A stretch of DNA of 64,000 bases, taken from contig NZ_CP084463.1 of NCBI RefSeq assembly GCF_020405185.1, positions 1,054,001-1,118,000 on the forward strand, written 5' to 3'. Made by a program: the position numbers and the translations under genes. Shown here one piece after another: positions 48,344 through 56,751 of this stretch (its first letter is position 1; every line of letters begins with the position of its first letter). The notes under the pieces were generated by a model. It ran no database searches, was not told the origin of the DNA, and saw only the letters and a list, made by a program, of their open reading frames with translations. Source of the DNA: Halomicrobium salinisoli (lineage in GTDB: Archaea; Halobacteriota; Halobacteria; Halobacteriales; Haloarculaceae).

Positions 48344-49456
48344 TTACTCTCCGGGGTCCGGGCGCTCGCCGAGCGTCAGTTCGACCGTCCGGCGCTGCCC
48401 GTTCCGGTAGAGCCCCACGTCGATCGTGTCGCCGGGGTCGGTCTCGAGCGCGAGGAAGGAGGCGAGGTCCTGGCGGGCGCGGAGCTCGGCGTCGGCCATG
48501 CTGACGATCACGTCGCCGCCTGTGGGGGCCGAGACGCCGTTGACCGGCCGTGACCCGTTGCTACCCCGGAGGACGTCCTCGGCCGGGCCGCCGTCGATCA
48601 CCTCGTCGATGTAGACGCCGCGGGCCTCCGGGACGTCGTTGGCGCGGGCGATCGGCGGCGAGACGTTCATCAGGCGCACGCCGACGTAGGAGTGGCCGAA
48701 CGCGCCGTCCGACAGGAGGGCGGGGATCACGCGGCGGGCGAGGGCGGCGGAGATGGCGAAGCCGATGTTGTCGCCGCCGCCGGCGTTGATGACGCCGGCG
48801 ACGTTTCCGTCCAGCGTGACCAGCGGGCCCCCGCTGTTCCCGGGGTTGACCGCGGCGTCGGTCTGGATGGCGTCGGGGATCGAGAAGCCGTTGGCCGCCG
48901 CGAGCGTCCGGTCGAGGCCGCTGACGATGCCCTCCGAGACGGAGCCGCCGTACCCGAAGGGGTTGCCGATGGCGACGACGCGCTGTCCCACCGCGGGGTC
49001 AGATTCGAGCAGCGGGAGGGGCTCGGCGCCGTCCGGCAGTGCGGGCGTCTCCATGACGGCGAGGTCGCTGTAGACGTCGGTCGCGAGGACCTCGGCGTTG
49101 CGCCAGCCGGAGTCCTGGAAGCGGACGCTGACGTCCGAGGCGCCGGAGACGACGTGTTCGTTGGTGACGAGGTGGCGGTCGTCGTAGACGAACGCCGTCC
49201 CCTGGGCCCCGTTGCCGCCGCCGTCGTAGGTCCGGACCGAGGCGACCGACCCGGCGACCGACTCGTAGACGGCGGCGTAGGGCTCGCCGCTGACCGTCGC
49301 CTCGGCGCCGTCCGCCGCGTCGCCGCCCGTCGGCGCCGCGCCGTCGGCGTCGCCCGACTGCGTGGACTCGCCCGGAATCTGGCAGCCGGCCGCGCTCGCG
49401 CCGGCGGCCGCCGCCAGCGACCCGAGGAAGGCGCGGCGGGACTGCTGGTGATCCAT
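48344..49456 (-). CDS. HtrA/DegP-type serine protease (lipoprotein, Tat)
   Basis: A 370-aa protein with a Tat/lipobox leader: 'RRAFLGSLAAAAGASAAGCQ' ends in the lipid-modified Cys. Catalytic triad residues are His in 'LVTNEHVVSGA', Asp in 'DVYSDLAVME' and Ser in 'AVNPGNSGGPLVT'. A PDZ domain follows ('SYVGVRLMNVSP', 'PTGGDVIVSMADAEL'). Predicted membrane-attached quality-control protease on the outer face. ATG 49456 chosen over 49465. Confidence 0.92.
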   Translation of the reverse strand: MDHQQSRRAFLGSLAAAAGASAAGCQIPGESTQSGDADGAAPTGGDAADGAEATVSGEPYAAVYESVAGSVASVRTYDGGGNGAQGTAFVYDDRHLVTNEHVVSGASDVSVRFQDSGWRNAEVLATDVYSDLAVMETPALPDGAEPLPLLESDPAVGQRVVAIGNPFGYGGSVSEGIVSGLDRTLAAANGFSIPDAIQTDAAVNPGNSGGPLVTLDGNVAGVINAGGGDNIGFAISAALARRVIPALLSDGAFGHSYVGVRLMNVSPPIARANDVPEARGVYIDEVIDGGPAEDVLRGSNGSRPVNGVSAPTGGDVIVSMADAELRARQDLASFLALETDPGDTIDVGLYRNGQRRTVELTLGERPDPGE

Positions 49457-49538
49457 GGACGCCACAGGGGCATCGATCCGAATAAACCCCGGGTATCCGG
49501 CCGAAAGCTACAGGGTGGCGGCCGCGTGACTCCGGGTA

Positions 49539-49808
49539 ATGACGAACGGATCGAGCTCCGACGCGATCCCGGCGCCGGGCTTCGTCGTCCCGGGCGCCCG
49601 CACCGCCCTCGAGATGGCGCTGGTCGGGCTGCTGATCGGGCTGGTCGGGCTCCCGGCGAAGAACGCGCTGTACCTGGGCGTCGTCGCGCTGGCGGCGCTG
49701 GTCGCCATGACCGTCGTCCTCTTCTGGTCGCTCAACCGGCAGATCCGCAAGTGGATCCGGCGCGCGCAGGGCAAGCCGACGATGGCCGACGGGTCGGACG
49801 TCCGGTGA
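49539..49808 (+). CDS. Small two-helix membrane protein (89 aa)
   Basis: Starts 'MTNGSSSDAIPAPGFVVPGA' and has helices 'LEMALVGLLIGLVGLP' and 'LYLGVVALAALVAMTVVLFWSLN', then a basic tail 'RQIRKWIRRAQGKP' that would stay inside. No family recognised. Divergent from the HtrA gene by 82 nt. Confidence 0.65.
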   Translation: MTNGSSSDAIPAPGFVVPGARTALEMALVGLLIGLVGLPAKNALYLGVVALAALVAMTVVLFWSLNRQIRKWIRRAQGKPTMADGSDVR

Positions 49809-49887
49809 CCGGCGCGGGCTGCTGCGTTTCGCGGCGACGTGCCCCCTACAACCGTTAAGTGCGCTCCGCGAGTAGCCCTGAGCGACT

Positions 49888-50601
49888 ATGGAACTCACCT
49901 GGCACGGCCACTCCACGTGGTACGTCACGGTCGGGGACACCTCGCTGCTGATCGATCCCTTCTTCGACAACCCCACGACAGACCTCGACCCGTCGGACGT
50001 GGAGATGCCCGACTACGTTCTGCTGACGCACGGCCACGCCGACCACGTCGCCGACGTCGGCGAGTTCACAGACGCGACCGTCGTCGGCTCGCCCGAGCTG
50101 GTCGCCTGGGTCGAGGACGAACACGGCGCCGAGGAGACCATCGGCTTCAACCTCGGAGGGACGGTCGAACTCGGCGACGCCTTCGTGACGATGCATCCGG
50201 CCCAGCACACGAACGGCCTCCAGACGGACTACGAGTACAGCGCCGGTCCGCCGGCGGGCTACGTCATCTCGGACACGAAGCCGACGCAGATTTCCGACGA
50301 GGAGTCGACCACGTTCTACCACGCCGGCGACACCGCCCTGATGACGGAGATGCGCGACGTGATCGCACCCTTCCTCGAACCGGACGCCGCCGCCGTTCCC
50401 GCGGGCGATCACTTCACCATGGGTCCGACGCAGGCGGCCATCGCCGTCGACTGGCTCGACGTCGACCACGTGTTCCCGATGCACTACGACTCGTTCCCGC
50501 CGGTCGAGATCGACACCGACCGGTTCGTCAACGAGGTCAGGGGCACCGGTAGCGACGCCGAGGTCCACGTGCTGGACGGCGACGAGACGTTCGAGCTGTA
50601 G
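49888..50601 (+). CDS. UPF0173 metal-dependent hydrolase (metallo-beta-lactamase fold)
   Basis: A 237-aa MBL-fold protein: '[23 protein letters not shown]', metal site '[13 protein letters not shown]' (HxHxDH), '[10 protein letters not shown]', '[13 protein letters not shown]' and '[12 protein letters not shown]'. This is the UPF0173 (YtkL-like) family, generally co-occurring with unknown substrates; zinc or other metal bound hydrolysis is expected. Confidence 0.9.
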   Translation: MELTWHGHSTWYVTVGDTSLLIDPFFDNPTTDLDPSDVEMPDYVLLTHGHADHVADVGEFTDATVVGSPELVAWVEDEHGAEETIGFNLGGTVELGDAFVTMHPAQHTNGLQTDYEYSAGPPAGYVISDTKPTQISDEESTTFYHAGDTALMTEMRDVIAPFLEPDAAAVPAGDHFTMGPTQAAIAVDWLDVDHVFPMHYDSFPPVEIDTDRFVNEVRGTGSDAEVHVLDGDETFEL

Positions 50602-50696
50602 ACTCGTCGTCGACCGAGGAGACGATCGGATCGCCCGGCCGACGGAGTGCCGGGTCGCACACATTTTAGGGGGAGGCGGTCGACCTCCCGCACGCT

Positions 50697-51095
50697 ATGG
50701 CAGACATTCAGGTCACCAGTACGTCCGAGGAGGGCTACACGACGAGTAACGTCATCGACGACGAGTGGGAACTGACCATCGACGCGCTCAGCGAGGCCGG
50801 GCCGGACCCGAACCAGGTCCTCGCGGCCGACTACGCGTCCTGTTACATCCCGGCGTTCCGCGTGGCCGGCGACCAGACGGGCTACGACGACCTCGGCCGG
50901 ATCGAGGTCGACGTCTCCGCGGATCTCGACGAGGACGACGACCTCGAATCGATCGCCTTCGACATCAGCGTCGAGGCCGACGTCAGCGGCGACGAGGACG
51001 AACTGATCGAGCTGGGCGAGGAGATCTGTCACGTCCACTCGGCGCTGCGCGAGGGGCTCCACGCCGACATCTCGGTCGAGGGCGACGCCTTCTAG
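50697..51095 (+). CDS. OsmC-family protein
   Basis: A 132-aa protein with paired cysteines of the OsmC/Ohr peroxidase fold: 'LAADYASCYIPAFRVAG' and 'ELGEEICHVHSALREGL', and the Glu/Asp-rich sheet between. It should reduce organic hydroperoxides or sulfenylated thiols. Monocistronic between the MBL hydrolase and a small conserved gene. Confidence 0.85.
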   Translation: MADIQVTSTSEEGYTTSNVIDDEWELTIDALSEAGPDPNQVLAADYASCYIPAFRVAGDQTGYDDLGRIEVDVSADLDEDDDLESIAFDISVEADVSGDEDELIELGEEICHVHSALREGLHADISVEGDAF

Positions 51096-51198
51096 ACCGG
51101 CCGCGAGCCGTCGCGGCTGCGACCGTTCGGGTCGCCGAGCGCCACCGACGCCGCTTTTTCGGGAAACGCTCATACCGGCCGCGGGCCAAGTGCGGGGC

Positions 51199-51663
51199 AT
51201 GGCCGACGACTGGACCTCGTCTATCGCCGCCGAGCGGATGGAACTGGACTCGGAGTTCAACGACCGGGTGGAAGCGTCGTCGTTCTCCAACCAGCAGTGG
51301 AACCTGGTGATGACGGCCATCGAACTGGAGATCGAGGACCCCGGCGATCCGGAGACGGCCCGGATCGTCCCCGACACGTCGAGCCTGCCGACGATCATGC
51401 CGGAGCTCGACCGCGTCGAGCAGCAGTCGATGATGGGCGGCGCCGGCGGCGATGGCGGTGGCGGGGGCGGCTCCGGTGGCGGCGGCCTCCTCGGCGGCGT
51501 CAAGGACGCGCTCGGGCTCGGGTCCGGCGGCGGCGACGACGAGCGGATCGGGGAGGCCGAGCAGCTCGCCGAGCAGTACTGCGAGCGGCTACAGGAGAAG
51601 CTCGAGTCGAGCGGCCGCTGGGAGGGCGTCCGGCGCCGGGCCGCGGGCGACCCGTCCGAGTGA
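51199..51663 (+). CDS. Conserved haloarchaeal protein with Gly-rich linker (154 aa)
   Basis: Starts 'MADDWTSSIAAERMELDSEF', continues 'NDRVEASSFSNQQWNLVMTAIELEIEDPGDPETARIV' and then a 30-residue Gly/Ser-rich linker (GGAGGDGGGGGGSGGGG) before 'AEQLAEQYCERLQEKLE'. I recall the first part as DUF5799, unverified. Likely two structured pieces joined by a flexible linker. Function unknown. Confidence 0.68.
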   Translation: MADDWTSSIAAERMELDSEFNDRVEASSFSNQQWNLVMTAIELEIEDPGDPETARIVPDTSSLPTIMPELDRVEQQSMMGGAGGDGGGGGGSGGGGLLGGVKDALGLGSGGGDDERIGEAEQLAEQYCERLQEKLESSGRWEGVRRRAAGDPSE

Positions 51664-51685
51664 GGCGCGGGGTCGAGTCGGGCCG

Positions 51686-51835
51686 TCAGATCTCGTCGCC
51701 GGCGTGGAACAGCGTCAGCTCCTCGGCCTCGTAGATGTTGATGAGTTCGGTGACGATCTCGTCGTAGGACTCGTCCTCGATCCGGAGGCTGTCGAGCCGG
51801 TCGATCGTCTCCTCGTCGAGTTCGATACTGGGCAT
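51686..51835 (-). CDS. Small acidic antitoxin-like protein (49 aa)
   Basis: ATG 51835 to TGA 51686 encodes 'MPSIELDEETIDRLDSLRIE', then 'DESYDEIVTELINIYEAEELTLFH'. A short strand followed by two helices with this polarity resembles VapB/ribbon-helix-helix antitoxins. I recall close matches as DUF7557 in haloarchaea, unverified. No toxin gene is adjacent, so a regulator or chaperone role is possible. Confidence 0.7.
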   Translation of the reverse strand: MPSIELDEETIDRLDSLRIEDESYDEIVTELINIYEAEELTLFHAGDEI

Positions 51836-51918
51836 AGTTACCGAGAGTGGTGGCACGCACTTGACCGCTTCGGGCCCGCAGAGGCGGACTGGCGGGGACG
51901 GATCGACAAGGTTCGATC

Positions 51919-51952
51919 GGAAACGAACAACTCCGAAAGCGATATGTGAACG
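51919..51952 (+). promoter_or_regulatory. Promoter region of fba
   Basis: GATATGTGAAC (51941-51951) is a TATA-like stretch about 20-30 nt before ATG 51971. GGAAACGAAC at 51919-51928 carries GAAACG, the reverse complement of the CGTTTC core repeated in the glpR promoter, so GlpR control is possible. Confidence 0.35.
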
Positions 51953-51970
51953 TTACCGGTAGGGGCCGAT

Positions 51971-52753
51971 ATGCGACCCGTCGAGGATTCCCCCGTCACC
52001 CGCAACGGCAAGGCGCTCGTACTGGCACACGATCACGGGCTTGAACACGGACCGGAGCAGTTCGCCGGCGTCGAGGAGCGCCTCGACCCGACGGAGGTCT
52101 TCGAGATGGCCACCCACGACGCCGTGACGGCGCTGGCCGTCGGCAAGGGCCTGACCGAGACCTACTACCCGAGCTACGACGATCAGGTGAACCTGCTGGC
52201 GAAGCTCAACGGCGGCTCCGACCTCTGGATGGGCGACCCGTACTCGCCCCAGAACTGGTCGGTGGAGTACGCCGACGAACTGGGCGCCGACGCCGTCGGG
52301 TACACGATCTACCCCGGCGTCAACAAAGAACCCGAGATGTTCGAGGACTTCCGCCCGGTCCAGGAGGCGGCCCGCGAGCGCGACCTCCCGATCGCCATGT
52401 GGTCCTACCCGCGGGGCCAGGCCGTCAAGGCCCATCGCTCGCCTGAGGTCATCGCCTACGCGGCCCGGATCGCCCACGAACTGGGCGCCGACTTCGCGAA
52501 GGTGAAGTACCCCCGCAGTCAGGAGGCCATGGCCCACGCCGCCCGGTCCGCGGCCGCCACCAAGGTCCTGCTGTCGGGCGGCTCGAAGACCTCCGACCGG
52601 GAGTTCCTCGAACTGGTCGAGACCTGCATCGACGCTGGCGTCGAGGGACTGGCCGTCGGCCGGAACGTCTGGCAGCGCGAGAACCCCTACGAGATCCTCG
52701 ACATGTTAGAGCAGGTGGTTTTTGAGGGAGCCAGTACAGACGACGTCCTGTGA
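51971..52753 (+). CDS. fba: Class I fructose-bisphosphate aldolase (DhnA/DeoC fold)
   Basis: A 260-aa archaeal-type class I aldolase: 'LVLAHDHGLEHGPEQF' near the start, 'AVGKGLTET' and Schiff-base Lys in 'ADFAKVKYPRSQEAM', then 'KVLLSGGSKTSDREFL' and 'GVEGLAVGRNVWQRENP' (phosphate binding). It cleaves fructose 1,6-bisphosphate to two triose phosphates, or acts in the reverse direction. Its stop overlaps the next gene's GTG, so a sugar kinase is cotranscribed. Confidence 0.9.
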   Translation: MRPVEDSPVTRNGKALVLAHDHGLEHGPEQFAGVEERLDPTEVFEMATHDAVTALAVGKGLTETYYPSYDDQVNLLAKLNGGSDLWMGDPYSPQNWSVEYADELGADAVGYTIYPGVNKEPEMFEDFRPVQEAARERDLPIAMWSYPRGQAVKAHRSPEVIAYAARIAHELGADFAKVKYPRSQEAMAHAARSAAATKVLLSGGSKTSDREFLELVETCIDAGVEGLAVGRNVWQRENPYEILDMLEQVVFEGASTDDVL

Positions 52754-52755
52754 CT

Positions 52756-53871
52756 ATGGACGACGAGACGGCCGACGCGGTCGCGCTGGCCGGCGAGCAG
52801 TTCCCCGACGCGGTCGACGGCGGACGCGTCGTGTTCGGCTTCGACGGTTACGTCGACCGCGTGCGCGAGGTCGTCGCCGACCGCCACGATCCGGAGCACT
52901 ACGACCGGCTCGACACGCTGGCGGCGTTCGGCGACCGCGTGAACCGCTCCGTCGAGGCCGACAGCTCGCTGTCCTTCGAGTGGCTCCAGCGGGGGACGCG
53001 CACGGGCGGCCACACCAGCCACCTCTCGCGCGTGTTCGGTACCTGGGGGTTCGACCCCGTCATGATCGGCATGTACGGCCGCCCCGAACTGGACGTCTTC
53101 GCCGAGGAATTCGCCGAGTACGAGCGCCACACTCTCGGCGAGCCCGGCTACACCGACGCCGTCGAGTTCGACGACGGCAAGCTGATGATCATGGAGCTGG
53201 GGGACACGAAGGAGCTCGACTGGGAGCGCCTGCTCGAGACGGTCGACCGCGAGACGCTGGCCGACCGCCTCGACGGCGCCGCCCTGCTCGGGACGGGCTA
53301 CTGGGCCGAGACGCCCGACCTGCCCGACGTCCTCGACGGGCTGCGCGACCTCTGGGACGAACTCGACGACCCGCCGGAGACGGTGCTTGTGGACCCGGGC
53401 GACGTCCGGAAGCTCGACCGCGACCGCCTGCGGGCCGGCCGTGACGCGCTGGGCCGCCTGGACGACGTCGCGCGGGTCGTCGTCTCGGCCAACCGCGCCG
53501 AGACGAAGCTGCTCGCCGAGCTCTTCGGCGACGACGTGCCCGAGGACGCCGACGCCGCCACCGACGCAGAGGCGGTCGCGGACGCCGTCGACGCGGAGCT
53601 CGTCGTCAGCCACGGCGTCGACCGCTCCGTCGTGGTCGGTCCGTCCGGCACGACGGGCGTCGCCGTCCCGAAAGTCGACGAGCCCGAACTGACGACGAGC
53701 TCCGGCGACCACTTCAACGCCGGCCTGGCGCTCGCGCTGGTCGAGGGGATGGACCCTTCGGCCGCCGTCGTCGTCGGCAACGCCGTCGCCGGCGAGTTCG
53801 TCCGGACGGGCGAGTCGCCGACGTTCGACGCGGTCCGCTCGTTCGTCGAGCGCTACGGAGAGAAGTTCTGA
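52756..53871 (+). CDS. PfkB-family carbohydrate kinase
   Basis: A 371-aa PfkB fold kinase: 'VVFGFDGYVDRVREVVADR' start, 'GTWGFDPVMIGMYG', 'TVLVDPGDVRKL', 'VVVSANRAETKLLAELFG' and the catalytic 'TTSSGDHFNAGLALALVEG' (GDxF-type, normally GAGD). It lacks the GAGD wording, so its substrate is uncertain. ATG 52756 is chosen over GTG 52750 that overlaps the fba stop. Coexpressed with aldolase, so it probably phosphorylates a sugar or sugar phosphate in the same pathway. Confidence 0.82.
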   Translation: MDDETADAVALAGEQFPDAVDGGRVVFGFDGYVDRVREVVADRHDPEHYDRLDTLAAFGDRVNRSVEADSSLSFEWLQRGTRTGGHTSHLSRVFGTWGFDPVMIGMYGRPELDVFAEEFAEYERHTLGEPGYTDAVEFDDGKLMIMELGDTKELDWERLLETVDRETLADRLDGAALLGTGYWAETPDLPDVLDGLRDLWDELDDPPETVLVDPGDVRKLDRDRLRAGRDALGRLDDVARVVVSANRAETKLLAELFGDDVPEDADAATDAEAVADAVDAELVVSHGVDRSVVVGPSGTTGVAVPKVDEPELTTSSGDHFNAGLALALVEGMDPSAAVVVGNAVAGEFVRTGESPTFDAVRSFVERYGEKF

Positions 53872-53876
53872 CGGCC

Positions 53877-53915
53877 CGAGCCGTTCTCGTTCCGACGGCT
53901 CGACCCGTCCGTTTT
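53877..53915. terminator. Hairpin terminator between convergent sugar genes
   Basis: CGAGCCGT (53877-53884) pairs perfectly with ACGGCTCG (53895-53902) around a 10-nt loop, followed by GTTTTCG at 53911-53917. It lies in the 63-nt gap between convergent genes and may end both transcripts. Confidence 0.5.
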
Positions 53916-53934
53916 CGCGCTATCTGCAACGACC

Positions 53935-54843
53935 CTAGAGCCGCCGCGTCTCGACGGCGTCGCGGTCCGCGTCGAGGCCCTCGAAGTCGGGGACGCTCGT
54001 CCCGGCGCGCTGGACCACGCGCGACGCGACGGCGACGCCGTTCCCGAGCGCCGCCTCGTCGGACAGCCCGCGGTCCAGCGCCGCCAGCACGCCCGACAGC
54101 AGCGCGTCGCCGGCGCCGACCGTGTCGACGACGTCGACGTCGAACGCCTCGGCGAAGACGACGCCGTCCGGTCCCGCGAGCAGCGCGCCCTCGCCGCCCA
54201 GCGAGGCGACCACGCGCTCGAAGCCGCGCTCGCGCAGCCGTCGGGCCGCCTCCGCGCACTCGGCGACCGTCTCGACGGCGGCGCCGGTCGCCGCGGCAAG
54301 CTCATCGCGGTTGGGCTTGGCGAGGCCGTACTCGCCCTCGAGCGCGGCCAGCACGTCCCCGCCAACGTCGACGGCCGTCCGCCACTCGCCGGCGTCGGCG
54401 ACCCGGTCGATGACGTCGGGGTCCAGTCCCGGCGGGAGGCTCCCCCCGACGAGCACGCGGTCCGGGCCGTGCGAGCGGGCGGTGGCCGTCAGGTCGTCGA
54501 CGACCGAGGCGTCGACGTCCGGGCCGTTCTGGTTCAGTTTGTACTCCTCGCCGGCGGCCAGCGCGGTCGTGTTCAGGCGGGTGGGCTCGTCGATGTCGAC
54601 GAAGTCCGTCGGGACCCCGCTCTCGGACAGCGACTGGCGAATGTAGGTGCCCGTGAAGCCGCCGAGCAGCCCCGTGGCGACGGTGTCGGCGTCGAGGGCG
54701 GCCAGGTACTGGGAGACGTTGATGCCCTTGCCGCCGGCGTCGAAGCGGGCGTCGGTCGCGCGGCTGACCGCGCCCGGCCGCAGCGACTCGTCGAAGGTCA
54801 TCGTCTGGTCGACCGCCGGGTTGAACGTGACCGTCAGGATCAC
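53935..54843 (-). CDS. pfkB: 1-phosphofructokinase (PfkB type)
   Basis: A 302-aa kinase: 'MILTVTFNPAVDQTMTFDES' and 'DARFDAGGKGINVSQYLAAL' (sugar-binding), 'RVLVGGSLPPGLDPDV', 'YGLAKPNRDEL', and ATP site 'DVVDTVGAGDALLSGVLAAL' (GAGD). In Haloferax this enzyme converts fructose 1-phosphate to fructose 1,6-bisphosphate and is cotranscribed with glpR, as here: the stop and start overlap by 4 nt. Confidence 0.9.
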   Translation of the reverse strand: MILTVTFNPAVDQTMTFDESLRPGAVSRATDARFDAGGKGINVSQYLAALDADTVATGLLGGFTGTYIRQSLSESGVPTDFVDIDEPTRLNTTALAAGEEYKLNQNGPDVDASVVDDLTATARSHGPDRVLVGGSLPPGLDPDVIDRVADAGEWRTAVDVGGDVLAALEGEYGLAKPNRDELAAATGAAVETVAECAEAARRLRERGFERVVASLGGEGALLAGPDGVVFAEAFDVDVVDTVGAGDALLSGVLAALDRGLSDEAALGNGVAVASRVVQRAGTSVPDFEGLDADRDAVETRRL

Positions 54844-55601
54844 TCCTCGACCTCCGCGACGGAGACGCCGCTGTCCTCGAGTGCCGCACCGAGTTCGCCC
54901 ACGGGCGCCTCGTCGGTGACGAGCACGTCCACGTCGGCCAGGTCGGCGAACGCGACGTAGGACTGCTCTCCGAACTTGGAGCTGTCGGCGACGAGGACGA
55001 CGCGGCTGGCCCGCTCGACCATCAGCGACTTGACCGCGGCCTCGTCCTCGTCCGGCGTCGTCAGCCCCGACGGGAGCACCGAGTTCGTTCCGAGGAAGAG
55101 GAGGTCGATGTGGCGCCGCTCGAGGAACGTCTCCGTGGAGGGACCGACGAGGGCGCGCGTTCGCGGGCGCAGCCGCCCGCCGGTGACCGACACGTCGATC
55201 TCCCGCTCCACCAGGGCCGTCGCCAGCTCCGGCATGTTCGTGACGGCGTCGAGCACGGCGTCGGACGGGACGGTCCGCGCGAGCGCCATCGTCGTCGTGC
55301 CCGCGTCGAAGCAGACGACCTGGTCGTCCCTGATCTCCTCGACGGCCCGCTCTGCGATGGCTTCCTTGGCGTCGAGGTGCTGTACCTCGCGCTGCCCGTA
55401 GGACCGCTCCCGACCGACCGAGGAGACCGGGACGGCGCCGCCGTGGGACCGCTCGACCTGTCCCTCGTCTTCGAGCTCCTGTAGGTCCCGACGGATCGTC
55501 GCCTTGGAGAAGTCGAGTTCGGAGGCGAGCTCGGCCACCGAACAGCCGTCCCGCTCCGTGACGAGCTCGACGATCCGTCGCCTGCGCTCCGCTGGTAGCA
55601 T
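54840..55601 (-). CDS. glpR: GlpR, DeoR-family repressor
   Basis: A 253-aa DeoR-family regulator: HTH 'MLPAERRRRIVELVTERDGC' with recognition segment 'SVAELASELDFSKATIRRDLQELEDEGQVERSHGGA', then the sugar-phosphate sensor domain ('VVCFDAGTTTMALARTV', 'VSVTGGRLRPRTRALVG', 'FLGTNSVLPSGLTTPDEDEAAVK'). GlpR in haloarchaea represses fructose and glucose genes without its sugar ligand. It is coupled to pfkB and the repeat-rich promoter upstream suggests autoregulation. Confidence 0.9.
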   Translation of the reverse strand: MLPAERRRRIVELVTERDGCSVAELASELDFSKATIRRDLQELEDEGQVERSHGGAVPVSSVGRERSYGQREVQHLDAKEAIAERAVEEIRDDQVVCFDAGTTTMALARTVPSDAVLDAVTNMPELATALVEREIDVSVTGGRLRPRTRALVGPSTETFLERRHIDLLFLGTNSVLPSGLTTPDEDEAAVKSLMVERASRVVLVADSSKFGEQSYVAFADLADVDVLVTDEAPVGELGAALEDSGVSVAEVEE

Positions 55602-55631
55602 TGGCGGCGGTTTGTCGCCCCGTGACTTACG

Positions 55632-55686
55632 CGTTTCTATCGTTCCCGTTCGTTTCTGCTTGGACCGATCGTTTCTGAACGTTTCT
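55632..55686. promoter_or_regulatory. Four CGTTTCT repeats upstream of glpR
   Basis: CGTTTCT occurs at 55632-55638, 55651-55657, 55670-55676 and 55680-55686, with start-to-start spacings of 19, 19 and 10 bp, near multiples of the DNA helical turn. They begin at -31 from the glpR start (55601). DeoR-family operators often consist of iterated TTTC units, so this is a good candidate GlpR operator. Confidence 0.55.
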
Positions 55687-55701
55687 ACGCGGTCGGCGGA
55701 C

Positions 55702-56682
55702 TCAGAGGCGGTCCAGCACCGCCGCCGTCACGTCGTCCGTTCCGGCGTCGCCGCCCAGGTCCGGCGTCCGCGGCCCCTCCGCCAGGACGCCCTCGACGGC
55801 GTCCCGGACGCGCTCGGCCTCGTCGCCGTAGTCGAGGTGATCGAGCAGCATCGCCGCCGAGAGGAGCATCGCCGACGGGTTCGCGACGCCCTCGCCCGCG
55901 ATGTCCGGCGCGGAGCCGTGGACCGGTTCGAAGAGCGCGTTGTCCTCGCCGACGTTGGCGCTCGGCAGCAGCCCCAGGCCCCCGACGAGACCCGCCGCCA
56001 GGTCCGACAGCATGTCGCCCGCGAGGTTCGGGCAGATGACCACGCCGTAGTCCTCCGGGTTCATCACCAGGTGCATCGCCAGCGCGTCCATCAGCGCGGT
56101 GTCGTAGTCGACACCGAACTCGTCGCCGACCGCCTCGGCGACCTCGAGGAACAGGCCGTCCGTCTCGCGCATGACGTTGGCCTTGTGGGCGATGGTGACG
56201 TCGTCGAAGCCGTTGCGCTTCGCGTACCGGAAGCCGAACTCCGCGATCTCGCGGGAGGCGTCCTCTGTGACCACGCGGGTCAGCGTCCGGACGCCGTCGT
56301 CGACCTCCGCCTCGATGCCGGAGTAGACGCCCTCGGTGTTCTCCCGGATGAACACGATGTCGGTGTCGGGCTGGACGGCGTCGAGCGCCGGGTACGCCCG
56401 CGCCGGTCGGACGTTGGCGAACGAGCCGACGACGTCTCGCAGCGGCAGGATCACGTCCGCGGCCGTCTCGCCCGCGGCGCCGAACAGCGTCGCGTCGGCC
56501 TCTGCGGCCAGTTCGCGGGTCTCGTCGGGCAGGGCCTCGCCGCGCTCTTCCTTCACGGCGTCGCCGGCCTCGCCCTCGACGAACGTCAGGTCCAGGTCGA
56601 GCGATTCCAGCACCTCGACCGCCGCGGGCGTGACCTCCTGCCCGATCCCGTCGCCGGGGATGACTGCGATCTCGTGAGTCAT
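55702..56682 (-). CDS. leuB: 3-isopropylmalate dehydrogenase
   Basis: A 326-aa decarboxylating dehydrogenase: '[21 protein letters not shown]', substrate Arg/Tyr segment '[20 protein letters not shown]', Lys in '[15 protein letters not shown]', metal Asp in '[33 protein letters not shown]' and '[19 protein letters not shown]'. It oxidises 3-isopropylmalate to 2-oxoisocaproate in leucine synthesis. Same strand as leuC/leuD but 3.5 kb downstream. Confidence 0.92.
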   Translation of the reverse strand: MTHEIAVIPGDGIGQEVTPAAVEVLESLDLDLTFVEGEAGDAVKEERGEALPDETRELAAEADATLFGAAGETAADVILPLRDVVGSFANVRPARAYPALDAVQPDTDIVFIRENTEGVYSGIEAEVDDGVRTLTRVVTEDASREIAEFGFRYAKRNGFDDVTIAHKANVMRETDGLFLEVAEAVGDEFGVDYDTALMDALAMHLVMNPEDYGVVICPNLAGDMLSDLAAGLVGGLGLLPSANVGEDNALFEPVHGSAPDIAGEGVANPSAMLLSAAMLLDHLDYGDEAERVRDAVEGVLAEGPRTPDLGGDAGTDDVTAAVLDRL

Positions 56683-56751
56683 GCGCGTAGGTCCCGCCGG
56701 GGCCGAAAAGAGCGTGTCGATATCCGGGGCCGACTGACACGACCGGCCGCG

